Positions 25,963 to 34,397 of a stretch of 64,000 nt of DNA are shown here, piece by piece. This DNA comes from Fen-1359 sp963710355 (GTDB taxonomy: Bacteria > Planctomycetota > Phycisphaerae > Sedimentisphaerales > Anaerobacaceae). The notes beneath the pieces were generated by a model. That model made no database searches. It was not told where the DNA came from and saw only the letters and a program-made list of their open reading frames with translations. The DNA lies in NCBI GenBank assembly GCA_963710355.1, contig CAVPZU010000003.1, positions 806,001-870,000 on the forward strand, given 5' to 3'. Position numbers and translations under genes: made by a program. The stretch's first letter is position 1. Every line of letters starts with the position of its first letter.

Positions 25963-26697
25963 CTACAATAAGCAAGGCTCCCTTTCAGCTTCTTTAGGAT
26001 AGTTGTCCCAAGTTTTGCCCAGCAGCAATCGACCCGCTTTCTTTTTATTAACACCACCCCATTGTTTGAAAAAGAACGGAATTTTCTTTCTTTCGCACCA
26101 GTTTTTGATTTCTATTACCCATTCTTCATTTATTGGCCGAGCTCTTGGCCCGGATTCACCGCCAACGATTACCCAGTCAATTTTCGTAAGGTCTAAATCG
26201 GGTAAAGGCCCGAGCAAAGGTTCGAGCGAAAGAAACTTTACGGCACAATTGACTTTTCTTAAATCATCGACACGGAATACATAATCATTGTTTTCGACAG
26301 TTACACCCATCCAGATATTTTCCGACCATTTTAATTGTGGCGCAAGAGCTACGAGGCGCCCAGACCTCTTTGTAAGGATTTGAAACACGTGCCTTTTATT
26401 CTCATTCATTACTCTAAAGACATCTTGGATAAATTCAAAGGATAACTTCTCGTGAAAAAGGTCGCTCATCGAATTGACAAATACAATTCTCGGTTTTTTC
26501 CACGAATACGGTTCATCGATTGCCTGACGATGTAAAGTTAATTTGAAGCCGTTACGGTAACGTTTTTGGCCTATTGCCTTAAGCCGTTTAGACATCCTCT
26601 CTGCATAACAATTGAGACATCCGGCACTGACTTTGCTGCATCCAGTCACCGGATTCCAAGTCGTCTCCGTCCATTCTATCGCTGATAAAGTTGACAT
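25963..26697 (-). CDS. DUF5131 (phage Gp37/Gp68) three-Cys-motif protein
   Basis: 244 residues. The N-terminus has WNPVTGCSKVSAGCLNCYAE, i.e. C-x6-C-x2-C, the three-Cys motif, resembling an iron-sulfur/radical SAM-like site; further family blocks are RIVFVNSMSDLFHE, FQILTKRS and WVIVGGESGPRARP. The family is spread by phages and mobile islands, and its biochemical role is not established. The stop of the upstream partner gene tcmP overlaps this start (TAATG) if frameshifts are corrected. Confidence 0.85.
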   Translation of the reverse strand: MSTLSAIEWTETTWNPVTGCSKVSAGCLNCYAERMSKRLKAIGQKRYRNGFKLTLHRQAIDEPYSWKKPRIVFVNSMSDLFHEKLSFEFIQDVFRVMNENKRHVFQILTKRSGRLVALAPQLKWSENIWMGVTVENNDYVFRVDDLRKVNCAVKFLSLEPLLGPLPDLDLTKIDWVIVGGESGPRARPINEEWVIEIKNWCERKKIPFFFKQWGGVNKKKAGRLLLGKTWDNYPKEAEREPCLL

Positions 26698-27529
26698 TAC
26701 AAAATACCTTTATCCCTATACTTATTGAAAATATCAGGTTACGATTTTCGCTCCTGTTTCATTAGGTGATGCAAAAAATAAATAATAAACAATAGCGCCT
26801 TTAGTATTTCTCATCGGTACTGGTTCGGGGACATAACCGAATCCAGCAACCTCTTTAAGCCTTTTCCTGAAGGCATCAGCTATAATCTCAATAGGGTTCT
26901 TAACAGGAATCGCGTAAAACAATCCTTGCTCCTTATTATAAGCAATTTCTTTCCACTGCTATCACCCCAAAAAGCATCCATTCTTTCTATTTGGTTTTGT
27001 TCAACCTTTTCCGGAATATTCCACAGAACATTCATATTCATATCCATAACTGGAAAGTTCAAAAATATTTCCATCACTTTCGACTTACCCGTAGCGTATA
27101 TTACCTTCCAATTCAAATGCAGGCCATAAGGATCAAGCAAACATAAGGCACGGTTATACTTGGCAGATTTTATTGTTGGGAAAATCTTTTCTAACAATAT
27201 TTCATTACAATCGCCTTTGTAAGTGTTCACATTCGAATGTTCTTTTGTAAGAGCTTTTAGCATCTCAATTTTATCGCCATCAAGATCGATAAAATGATAC
27301 CTTGAAAAAGGCGGTTAATTTTTAACGCATTTATCGGACTTCCAGATATTATTCTTTCCTTATCTTTCGAAATATGAATCCCTGAACCTGAAAAAGCATC
27401 AATATAATAATATTCTTTAATAAAAGTCTGTTTGTGCATAACCGTTGAATAGGCTGACACATATTTCTGGATTATCTCAAGTTTAATTTCCGACCAGGAA
27501 CCGATCTCATCAAATTCAAAATTTTTCAA
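26697..27529 (-). CDS. tcmP: Three-Cys-motif partner protein TcmP, three frameshifts
   Basis: Pieces in three frames together spell one protein: FIKEYYYIDAFSGSGIHIS, then (after a lost C near 27318) FSRYHFIDLDGDKIEMLKAL and ALCLLDPYGLHLNWKVI, then (shift near 26928) GLFYAIPVKNPIEIIADAF, then (shift near 26740) DIFNKYRDKGIL ending at 26697. TcmP proteins occur next to DUF5131 proteins, as here; the N-terminal half looks methyltransferase-like (DAFSGSG, LDPYG). Whether the indels are sequencing errors or decay cannot be settled from sequence alone. Confidence 0.8.
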
Positions 27530-27569
27530 ATAAGCACCTTTCTAAAAGCTCATAGTCCGGTCTATTCTA

Positions 27570-28538
27570 TTATAAGTATTTTTCCTCAATCAGGTAATTT
27601 TTTACATAGTTGGTGATAGCATCTTCGAGGGGTGTTAATTGTTTTTTGTAGCCGGCTTTGAGAAGTTTGGTAAGACGAGCTTCGGTGAAATACTGATACT
27701 GCTTTTGCAGGTTTTCGGGCATATCAATAAATTCTATTTTCGGCTCTTTATTCATTGCAGCAAAGACCGCTTTTACTAAATCGTTCCAGGAACGAGCCTT
27801 TTCTGTGCCGATATTATACAGGCCGCAAATTCTGGGATTGTCGAGGAAAAATAACGTCATATCGACAGCATCTTTTACATAGATAAAATCCCGCACATAT
27901 TCGCCGTCGGCGTAATGGGGATTGCAGGATTTAAACAGCCGCACTTTACTGGTCGAACTTATTTGCTCGAAGGCTTTTAACACAAACGACCGCATATTGC
28001 CCTTGTGATATTCGTTCGGCCCGAAGACATTGAAGTATTTGAGACCGGCGATTTTTTCCAGCAGGCCTGTCCTTTTCGCCCAGAGGTCGAAAAGCTGCTT
28101 CGAGTAGCCATACATATTCAAAGGCCGTAAACAATCGATTTTTTCCTCATCGTCAGAAAAGCCCTGTGAGCCGTCGCCGTAGGTTGCGGCGCTTGAGGCG
28201 TAAATGAAGCGGATTTTTGACTCGACTGCCCACTGGGCAAGGAGCTTTGTGTATTCGTAATTGTTTTTGACAAGGTAATCTGCATCCTTTTCGGTTGTGT
28301 CTGTGCAGGCGCCGAGGTGGAAGACGGCCTTGATTGGTCCGTTGATTCTTTTTTCCATAGCTAATTGAAGGAAGTCGTCTTTGTCGATGTAGTCGGCGAA
28401 AGAAAGATTGGCCAGATTTTTCCACCGCGCATCTGAACCCAGCTGGTCGACGATTATGATGTCGTCGATGCTGCGCTTATTGAGAGCCGCTATTATTGCC
28501 GAGCCGATAAATCCTGCCCCGCCTGTGACGATTATCAT
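27570..28538 (-). CDS. hldD: ADP-L-glycero-D-manno-heptose 6-epimerase HldD
   Basis: 322 residues, extended SDR epimerase. NAD site VTGGAGFIGS (4-13), substrate segment FHLGACTDTTE, catalytic YGYSK (Tyr-x3-Lys variant as in family), and EYVRDFIYVKDAV. It converts ADP-D,D-heptose to ADP-L,D-heptose for LPS inner core. With lptB this supports LPS synthesis. No other heptose genes in the window. Confidence 0.93.
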   Translation of the reverse strand: MIIVTGGAGFIGSAIIAALNKRSIDDIIIVDQLGSDARWKNLANLSFADYIDKDDFLQLAMEKRINGPIKAVFHLGACTDTTEKDADYLVKNNYEYTKLLAQWAVESKIRFIYASSAATYGDGSQGFSDDEEKIDCLRPLNMYGYSKQLFDLWAKRTGLLEKIAGLKYFNVFGPNEYHKGNMRSFVLKAFEQISSTSKVRLFKSCNPHYADGEYVRDFIYVKDAVDMTLFFLDNPRICGLYNIGTEKARSWNDLVKAVFAAMNKEPKIEFIDMPENLQKQYQYFTEARLTKLLKAGYKKQLTPLEDAITNYVKNYLIEEKYL

Positions 28539-28627
28539 TTTTCCGTCCTTTCAATCTAAAAAATGATTTCTTAAGATTACAGAAAGCAGGTTGTTCTGTC
28601 AAACCGATAAAGAGAAGGCTGCGCATA

Positions 28628-28655
28628 GAAAAACCGCTCCTTATCGAGCGGTTTT
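28628..28655. terminator. Bidirectional terminator hairpin
   Basis: GAAAAACCGCTC-CTTAT-CGAGCGGTTTTC: a 10-bp stem with A-run on one side and T-run on the other, usable on both strands. It lies after the small minus-strand ORF 28688-28783. Confidence 0.8.
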
Positions 28656-28687
28656 CACCATAAGGGGATAATTACTTTGTAGTTCTG

Positions 28688-28783
28688 TCAGCAAAGCGCA
28701 ATATAACTTAAGACAGCCAGAAGCAGGATACGCCTTTTGTTGACCATAAAAGGCCGCCAGAGTTGATAATAAATTCTTTTCAT
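28688..28783 (-). CDS. Possible 31-residue small membrane protein
   Basis: Starts MKRIYYQLWRPF, then a basic VNKRR and a hydrophobic run ILLLAVLSYIALC to the stop, i.e. one membrane segment with a positive flank. The terminator at 28628-28655 follows 33 nt later, which gives a compact transcription unit. Ribosome-binding site weak (GGTGTGGTG). No homologue known to me. Confidence 0.35.
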   Translation of the reverse strand: MKRIYYQLWRPFMVNKRRILLLAVLSYIALC

Positions 28784-29144
28784 CACCACACCGTTTATTG
28801 CATTATTGCACAAGCTTTTGTTAAGTAATTTTACCTATTATAACAAAAGACAAACGGGAATGTCAAGTCTGATAAACCTGAAGAGACGTAATTTTTTATA
28901 AAAAAGGCTTAAAACAGCGGACACCATTCACCCTTCGCCCTTCTCACTTCCCTAAACCCTATACCCTAATTTTGAGCTAAAAATGAGGTTTTTGGGGTGG
29001 TAAAGTTTGCTATTTTGCAAACATATAAAAATATTTGAAGAAAATCATTTTTTACTTGGCGATGTATTTTGTATATATATAAAATTTGTATGATGTTATA
29101 TGATTATCTAACTTAAAGTATATTGTGTATAGCATTGAATTATT
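28784..29144. other. AT-rich intergenic region at the edge of the accessory region
   Basis: 361 bp, no gene seen. It contains CCCTATACCCTAA (about 28955), a copy of the TAGGGTA repeat, and an AT-rich tract (TATATATATAAAATTTG near 29072) that may hold the promoter of the next gene. Confidence 0.55.
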
Positions 29145-30398
29145 ATGAAGCGGACTAATTCAAGCATATCAGAAAACCAGGCTGTTGGGGCGTTGAGGCA
29201 GGGCGGCTTTGACCTGGTTCGTCAGCGGATAGGCCTGTTGGATGTAAAGGACAAAATTTTGATGTCGATGTATTACCTCGATGGCTGCAACTTCAGGCGG
29301 ATAGCAAGGCTGCTTGGTGTTAATGAGTGCAGTGTGGCCAGAAGGATACGCAAGATTACGACGAGGCTGTTGGCGGGCCAATATATCAGGTGTCTTTGGA
29401 ATCGGCAGTTTTTCAGATCTGCGGATTTGCAGATTGCAAAGGATTATTACGTTGGAGGCTGGGCATTCAGGCAGATAGCGGCGGAGCGGGTCTGCAGCCT
29501 TTACGAAGTCCGCAGGACGATTGAAAGGATAGAAGCGATTCTCGGGGCGGTTGAGGAAGCGGAAGGCAGAAAACAGAATTCAGAATTAAGGAAGAAGGTG
29601 TGGCGGATTTCGGGATGCGGGATGCGAGGGGCGATTATGACGAGGTATAATGTAAATAAAAGTTTCAGTTGGCAGGGCCAATTAAGCGAGAAGGCTGGTT
29701 TGGTGTGCCGGATGTTCGGGCTGACCGCTGATAAATTGCGAGGTCAGATGTTTGTGCATCGCTGTCAGTTAGAGATAAATGAGGGGGACATTGTTTATAT
29801 TACCGGGCCATCGGAAGCGGGAAAGAGTGTGTTGCTTGGGGAACTGGAAAAGCAGATTCCCGAGGGCGATAGAATCAATTTATCGCAGATTGAATTATCG
29901 GCTGACAGGGCTGTAATTGACTGCATTGACGGCGGTTTTGTTGAGTCGCTCTCTGCGCTCAATGAGGCGGGATTGCGTGATGTTTATTGTGTATTGGGTC
30001 GGCCTGCGTTATTGAGCGAGGGGCAGCAGTGGCGGTTCAGGCTGGCGGGCAGCGATGTGCTGGATAAAAAGATAGAGTTATTGAATCGGCTTCGGGAAGA
30101 TTTTGGGGCGGGCGAGCTTGCGAAACTATTGCCGCAGACAAAAAAACAGATAGAGGCTCTCGTAAATTTGAAAATACCTGATGTGCCATCCCCGCTGTTT
30201 GCTTGTGCAAACAAGCATGCGGGGCGGGGGCGGACTTTCGGCATTCCGCTGGTTTTTTATGTTTCCAAAGAGCAGTTGGCCAAAATCAACCAAGCCCTGT
30301 CGCTTGTTATTGATAAAGCGGCAGGGGATACATTGGGTGAAAGAAAGGCCAATGCGCTTATGCTTATTTCAGAATTCAGAATTAAGAATTCTCTGTAG
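29145..30398 (+). pseudogene. Chimeric phage-derived ORF: sigma/HTH part, ABC-ATPase part without Walker B, ParB-like tail
   Basis: 417 residues in one frame. Residues 20-135 look like two sigma-region-4-type helix-turn-helices (CNFRRIARLLGVNECSVARRI; GWAFRQIAAERVCSLYEVRR). A linker (140-163) is encoded by low-complexity DNA. From M165 an ABC-type ATPase begins with Walker A GPSEAGKS (221-228) and signature LSEGQQWRFRLA (290-301) but breaks off before any Walker B or switch His. The tail (QTKKQIEALVNLKIPD, then VFYVSKEQLAKINQAL) resembles the end of ParB-like phage proteins. I infer a fusion by internal deletions of three phage genes. Confidence 0.55.
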
Positions 30399-30404
30399 AA
30401 ACGC

Positions 30405-30432
30405 TGTCATTGCGAGCGAAGCGAAGCAATCT
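30405..30432. repeat. Dispersed repeat TGTCATTGCGAGCGAAGC...CAATCT
   Basis: Same family as the copy at 62180-62267; a well-known kind of interspersed repeat in bacterial draft genomes. Confidence 0.6.
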
Positions 30433-30441
30433 GGGGGCAGA

Positions 30442-30570
30442 TTCAATGACCAGATAATCGACAGGATTGTGGAGATGGCGGCTGATTCAAAGCAGGGCAG
30501 AAGCAGGAAGCCGATAGCGGTTTTCTATGCACGGCTGAAAAAGGAATTGAATTATGGAAGCGACAGATAA
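30442..30570 (+). pseudogene. 3' remnant of a phage replication-type gene (same module as the end of 51154-51960)
   Basis: The frame reads DQIIDRIVEMAADSKQGR then SRKPIAVFYARLKKELNY and stops at 30570. The end of the DUF1376 gene at 51.9 kb reads KIIGNVLAIARNSKKGK then SRKPIAVFYAQLKTDLGY. The match is clear, and the 5' part is missing here, replaced by a dispersed repeat. Confidence 0.7.
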
Positions 30571-30583
30571 TCCTCCTTCGCGG

Positions 30584-30603
30584 ATTCCTGCTTTCGCAGG
30601 AAT
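30584..30603. repeat. Dispersed hairpin repeat
   Basis: ATTCCTGC-TTTC-GCAGGAAT, perfect 8-bp stem, at the end of the remnant; a commonly dispersed type. Confidence 0.55.
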
Positions 30604-30727
30604 GACAACGCTGGAAAAAAAGACAGGATTAGCAGTCCCGATTTACAGGGACAGTAATCCTGTCTGCTGGCCTTTGCAAACGCATTATTTTGCGAGTAAT
30701 ATGCGTTTAGTGAACCCTATCCACAAT

Positions 30728-31297
30728 TTAGTTTTCTGTGGGATGGCCGGGGGGAGGGGCCGGGGGAGGGCCGGGGGGAGGGCCACCTTGGCCGCCGCCC
30801 ATTCCACCACCCATTCCCATTGGTCTGCTCATTATTTGCTGGAGTTGTTTGAACTGGTCGGCTGTAAGGATTTGCTTAATCTGCGTGTAGATCTTTGCCT
30901 GAAGAAGCGAGTTCTTTTCGGTAGCATCGCCGAGTTTTGCGCAAAGCCCCTTAATCTTTGCCGTATCTGCTGCTACAACGGCGGCATTGAGTTCCCTTTG
31001 AAGCTCGATGAGTTCCTGCTGGGCCTGTTGAGCAGCGTTGGGGTCTGCGGGCTTGAGAGCTTCGAGCTTGGTGACCTGCTCATCGTTAAGCTTGAGCTGG
31101 TCTCGCATAGCTATAACCATTCTGGCGGGGTTCATCATTCTGCCCATACCCATTCTTGGGCCGCCTGGCCCGCCCGGACCACCGGCAGGAGCCCTTGGGG
31201 GACGGACTGGCGGAGCCGCCTGCTCTGCAGCGAAAGTGACGCTTGCAAACAGAGCAGCGACAATCGAAATCAGCAACAATGTTTTTACTACTTTCAT
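30728..31297 (-). CDS. Periplasmic Spy/LTxxQ-like protein, Gly/Pro-rich ends
   Basis: 189 residues. Sec signal peptide (KTLLLISIVAALFASVTFA, 5-23), a Pro/Gly-rich segment, then a helical core with MRDQLKLNDEQVTKLEALKP and ILTADQFKQLQQIM, two LTxxQ-like repeats as in Spy/CpxP periplasmic chaperones or metal-stress proteins, and a Gly/Met/Pro-rich tail. The ATG is preceded by AAGGAG (strong site) on the minus strand. A host-type gene lying within the phage-derived region, on the opposite strand. Confidence 0.75.
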   Translation of the reverse strand: MKVVKTLLLISIVAALFASVTFAAEQAAPPVRPPRAPAGGPGGPGGPRMGMGRMMNPARMVIAMRDQLKLNDEQVTKLEALKPADPNAAQQAQQELIELQRELNAAVVAADTAKIKGLCAKLGDATEKNSLLQAKIYTQIKQILTADQFKQLQQIMSRPMGMGGGMGGGQGGPPPGPPPAPPPGHPTEN

Positions 31298-31488
31298 ACT
31301 TTGCTCCTTAAAAAATTTATTGTTAAAAAAGTTTTCCCTTTTTAAGAACAGAACTAAAGACGCAGATGGGACGAAATTTATTGCACTGATTTGAGGGATT
31401 TTAACAAAAGAGGTGCAAGTGTCAAGTTTAAAATCAGGGGATAGGGTATAGGGTTTAGGGAAGTGAGAAGGGTTAAGAGTTAAAAAAG

Positions 31489-31971
31489 ATGAGAATGAAA
31501 AGAAGGCTTACGAGAAAGCAATTGGCGGTTTTGGATGATTTGTTCCACTCCGATAGTTCGGTAAGCGAGTCCGGCGCAGGCGGGATACTGGAAAAGCACG
31601 GCATAAGTGCGGCGGAATACAGAAGGTGGCACAGCGAGGAGGCGTTTGCACAAGAGTATGAGTCGAGGTTGGCTGCGCTCGGTCGGCAAAGCAGGCTGCT
31701 GATTGCAAGATATGCTTCTTTCGCAGCGGCCAAGCTGATTGCACTTACGGAATCTGAGAATCAGGAGACGGCCCGCAAGGCGTGTCTCGATATAATTGAC
31801 AGAATCCAGTCCGCCTGCGGCGGATTGGAATTAAGAAGTAAGAATGAAGAATTAACAGAAAGAGGGTGTGAGGGGGCGTCTCTTACGCCGGAACTGGCGG
31901 AGAAAATCCTTGCGGTTTTGGCAGATAAAGACGAGAATAATATAGATAAAAAACATTTGAATGTAGTATAA
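31489..31971 (+). CDS. Phage terminase small subunit-like protein
   Basis: 160 residues. An N-terminal helix-turn-helix-type region (TRKQLAVLDDLFHSD, then ILEKHGISAAEYRRWHSEE) precedes RLLIARYASFAAAKLIALTESENQETARKACLDII, the helical pattern seen in small terminases that bind pac/cos DNA. A TCCGCC-TGC-GGCGGA palindrome at 31810-31824 encodes part of the following linker. The C-terminal block LTPELAEKILAVLADKD recurs in degenerate form at 33496-33561. Assignment rests on pattern and on the terminase large-subunit remnant downstream. Confidence 0.5.
   Translation: MRMKRRLTRKQLAVLDDLFHSDSSVSESGAGGILEKHGISAAEYRRWHSEEAFAQEYESRLAALGRQSRLLIARYASFAAAKLIALTESENQETARKACLDIIDRIQSACGGLELRSKNEELTERGCEGASLTPELAEKILAVLADKDENNIDKKHLNVV
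31810..31824. repeat. Short palindromic element in the terminase small subunit gene
   Basis: TCCGCC-TGC-GGCGGA, in frame. Confidence 0.75.
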
Positions 31972-32075
31972 CGTAATTTATAATAATACTGCTTCTGAGA
32001 GATTAAAAGGTAAATAATAATGAACTAAAAGTCGGTCTTCAGGCGACTACTTGCATACAAGAAAGGGATTGACAA

Positions 32076-33263
32076 TTGAGTTTGATGGTTGAGTACATAA
32101 AGCTTAGTGCGATAGAACTGGAATCGGAACTGTTAAAGCTCATAGGTAAATATAATAAGATAAGAAATACGTATCTTCTTGTTTATGCAGCAGCGACAGA
32201 AAAGCCAATTCCTCCGGTTATGATGATGCTCGGCCAAGAAGACTTTTACACAATCCGGGATTTTTTATCTGTGGGTAAAAGTCAAAATGTTGATATTTAT
32301 ATAGAAACCCGAGGAGGCAGCGGCGAGACAGCCGAGGAGATAGTTAAGTTCCTTCATAGTAAATTCCAAAGGGTATCTTTTGTTGTTTCGGGAGAAGCAA
32401 AAAGTGCGGGGACGATTATGGTTTTATCAGGCGATGAGATATTGATGACCGAGACCGGTAGTCTGGGACCGATAGATGCCCAGATAAGAATTGGGCGTTC
32501 TGTTGTATCGGCTTATGATTATAAGGAATGGGTCGAAGACAAACAGAAAGAAGCGAAAGAGTCAGGTATGCTTAATCCTTTTGATGCAACAATGGTTGCC
32601 CAGATTACGCCTGGTGAATTAAAAGGGGCATTGCACGCCTTGGATTTTGCGAAAGATTTGGTGAAGGAATGGTTACCAAAATATAAGTTTAGAAATTGGA
32701 ATTTCAGCGAAACGAGGAAAATTCCTGTAACAGATGAGATGAAAATTAACAGGGCAAAAGAGATTGCTGGCAAACTTACTGATCGTTCAAAATGGAGATC
32801 TCATGGGAGGTCAATAAAGATTCAGGAATTGCAGGATGATATTGGTCTTAAAATAACCTGCATAGATAAAGAACCGAAGTTGGCAGACGTTGTTTATAGA
32901 ATACAGACCATCCTCCGGTTGCTTTTCAGCAATACAGGCGCCTTTAAAATATTTGCCACGCAGGACGAAAAGATTATAAAGAGTATGACGCCTGTTGAGA
33001 GACCTATAATGATTCCACCTCAAAAGTTGGATGCGGCTGAAATTAAAGTAAAATGTGAAAAATGCGGTAAAAATTATCACATTTGCGCGAAATTGACCGA
33101 TAACAGCAATATTGATAAGGAATGTCAGGCGAAAGGATTGACATTGTTTCCCAAAAATGCTAGACTAAACTGTTCCTGTGGATTTGAAATCGACCTTATG
33201 GGCATAAAAAACCAAATAGAAAGTCAGACAGGTAAAAAAATAATTACAGGTGAAGGGCAGTGA
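32076..33263 (+). CDS. SDH/ClpP-fold (SppA-like) serine protease with C-terminal zinc ribbon
   Basis: 395 residues. The crotonase/ClpP-fold core includes VDIYIETRGGSGETAEEI (oxyanion-type GGSG), the nucleophile region SGEAKSAGTIMVLSGDEI with Ser in AKSAGT, and ETGSLGPIDAQI, as in the SDH (serine dehydrogenase proteinase) subgroup of SppA/ClpP relatives. There is no signal peptide, so it is cytosolic. The C-terminus has CEKCGKNYHIC...C-SCGF, a zinc ribbon. The next small gene overlaps its stop. Base composition is more AT-rich than the housekeeping genes, suggesting transfer. Target unknown. Confidence 0.75.
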   Translation: MSLMVEYIKLSAIELESELLKLIGKYNKIRNTYLLVYAAATEKPIPPVMMMLGQEDFYTIRDFLSVGKSQNVDIYIETRGGSGETAEEIVKFLHSKFQRVSFVVSGEAKSAGTIMVLSGDEILMTETGSLGPIDAQIRIGRSVVSAYDYKEWVEDKQKEAKESGMLNPFDATMVAQITPGELKGALHALDFAKDLVKEWLPKYKFRNWNFSETRKIPVTDEMKINRAKEIAGKLTDRSKWRSHGRSIKIQELQDDIGLKITCIDKEPKLADVVYRIQTILRLLFSNTGAFKIFATQDEKIIKSMTPVERPIMIPPQKLDAAEIKVKCEKCGKNYHICAKLTDNSNIDKECQAKGLTLFPKNARLNCSCGFEIDLMGIKNQIESQTGKKIITGEGQ

Positions 33264-33442
33264 GAGCAAAAACAAAACAATCCGGCAGTAAAAGGCTTGC
33301 CTTGGTTTCTTTTCTGAAAGAGACAAAATCAGGAAAATTGGCCAAGATAATACCCACTCCATCTTCTTACTTGAGAATGAAAGTGTTGAGGGAAGACACT
33401 AATCTTGAGGAAGATCAAAATTACTATTACAGCACAAGGTAA
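33260..33442 (+). CDS. Small basic protein coupled to the SDH-type protease
   Basis: 60 residues from a GTG that overlaps the protease stop (GTGA). Lys/Arg-rich N-terminus (RAKTKQSGSKRLALVSFLKE), acidic-tyrosine end (EEDQNYYYSTR). No family recognised. Translational coupling suggests a partner, adaptor or substrate of the protease; this is inference. Confidence 0.55.
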   Translation: MRAKTKQSGSKRLALVSFLKETKSGKLAKIIPTPSSYLRMKVLREDTNLEEDQNYYYSTR

Positions 33443-33495
33443 CGGTTATCCCTTGTCCATGTCAGTTCAGCATTAAGTGTATAATCGTATCAGAG

Positions 33496-33561
33496 ATGTT
33501 CTGCGAATGTAATACCGGAGTTGCGGGAAAAATACTTGCGGCGCTTGCGGACAGGGAGTAG
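33496..33561 (+). pseudogene. Remnant of a terminase small subunit C-terminus
   Basis: The frame reads NTGVAGKILAALADRE and stop, close to PELAEKILAVLADKD of the gene at 31489-31971. It suggests that the protease cassette (32.0-33.45 kb) sits between two copies or halves of the phage gene. Confidence 0.5.
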
Positions 33562-33632
33562 GGTTTTAGAGGATAGAGGATAGAATTTAAAGACGACAGA
33601 CGTAAGTCATAAAAGGCGGATGAGGAACGAAT

Positions 33633-34397
33633 ATGGGCTTATTAAAAAATTGGCGGCGGAGGAGGATTGGGAAAGGCGTGTTCCCGCTGAAGTGGCTGTC
33701 TATTGTCGTAAAGGCTGTGCCATACTACAGAAGGCTGCCGGAGCAAGGCAAGGCGGAACTGCGGAGGCATATTTTGATTTTTCTTGCGGAGAAAAAATTC
33801 GAGGGTTGCGGCGGATTGAAAATCACCGATGAAATAAGGCTTACGATTGCTGCGCAGGCGTGCATTTTGCTATTGCATCGCAGGACGGATTATTATCCGG
33901 GATTACTATCGATATTAGTTTATCCAAATGCTTTTTTGGCGCATCAGGAGCAGCACCTTCCTTCGGGAGTTGTTGTCGAAGGTTTGCAGCCTCTCGAAGG
34001 CCAGTCGCAGCGGCGCGGGCCTGTGGTGCTGTCGTGGGAAGATGTTCAGCGTTCAAGCGTCGATGCCGGCGACGGGCACAATGTTGTCTTCCACGAGTTT
34101 GCACATCAGATAGATTCTGCCGCAGGCTCCGGCGACAGCTCCGAGGTTTTGAAAAGCCGCTCAAATTTTTCAGAATGGGCGAAGGTCTTGCAGAGAGATT
34201 TTCGGAAATTGCAAAGTGATGTCGGAAGTAATCGCAGGACATTTTTGGATAGTTATGGAGCGACTGACGAGGCAGAGTTTTTTGCGGTGGCCACGGAGTT
34301 CTTTTTTGAAAGGCCGGCCGAGATGCAAAAGCAGCATCCGGATTTGTATAACGAATTAAAAAACTTTTATCAGCAGGATCCCGCGGAGTTGGTTTAG
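33633..34397 (+). CDS. mtfA: MtfA-like zinc metallopeptidase, C-terminus cut by an IS
   Basis: 254 residues. N-terminal helical region (FPLKWLSIVVKAVPYYRRLP) and the gluzincin motif VFHEFAHQID (152-161) with a downstream Glu in ATDEAEFFAVATEFFF, as in MtfA (the Mlc-titrating peptidase of the PTS system) and the LF-like fold. The stop codon TAG is made from TA of the target and the first G of the IS at 34397. Without the IS the frame would run on for 16 more codons to a TAA at 35354, so little of the domain is lost. Probably still functional. Confidence 0.85.
   Translation: MGLLKNWRRRRIGKGVFPLKWLSIVVKAVPYYRRLPEQGKAELRRHILIFLAEKKFEGCGGLKITDEIRLTIAAQACILLLHRRTDYYPGLLSILVYPNAFLAHQEQHLPSGVVVEGLQPLEGQSQRRGPVVLSWEDVQRSSVDAGDGHNVVFHEFAHQIDSAAGSGDSSEVLKSRSNFSEWAKVLQRDFRKLQSDVGSNRRTFLDSYGATDEAEFFAVATEFFFERPAEMQKQHPDLYNELKNFYQQDPAELV

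Noticed and set aside
30554..31345. 263-codon open frame on the + strand
   Set aside because: Opposite the Spy-like gene, which has a signal peptide and AAGGAG; the + frame begins in dispersed repeats.
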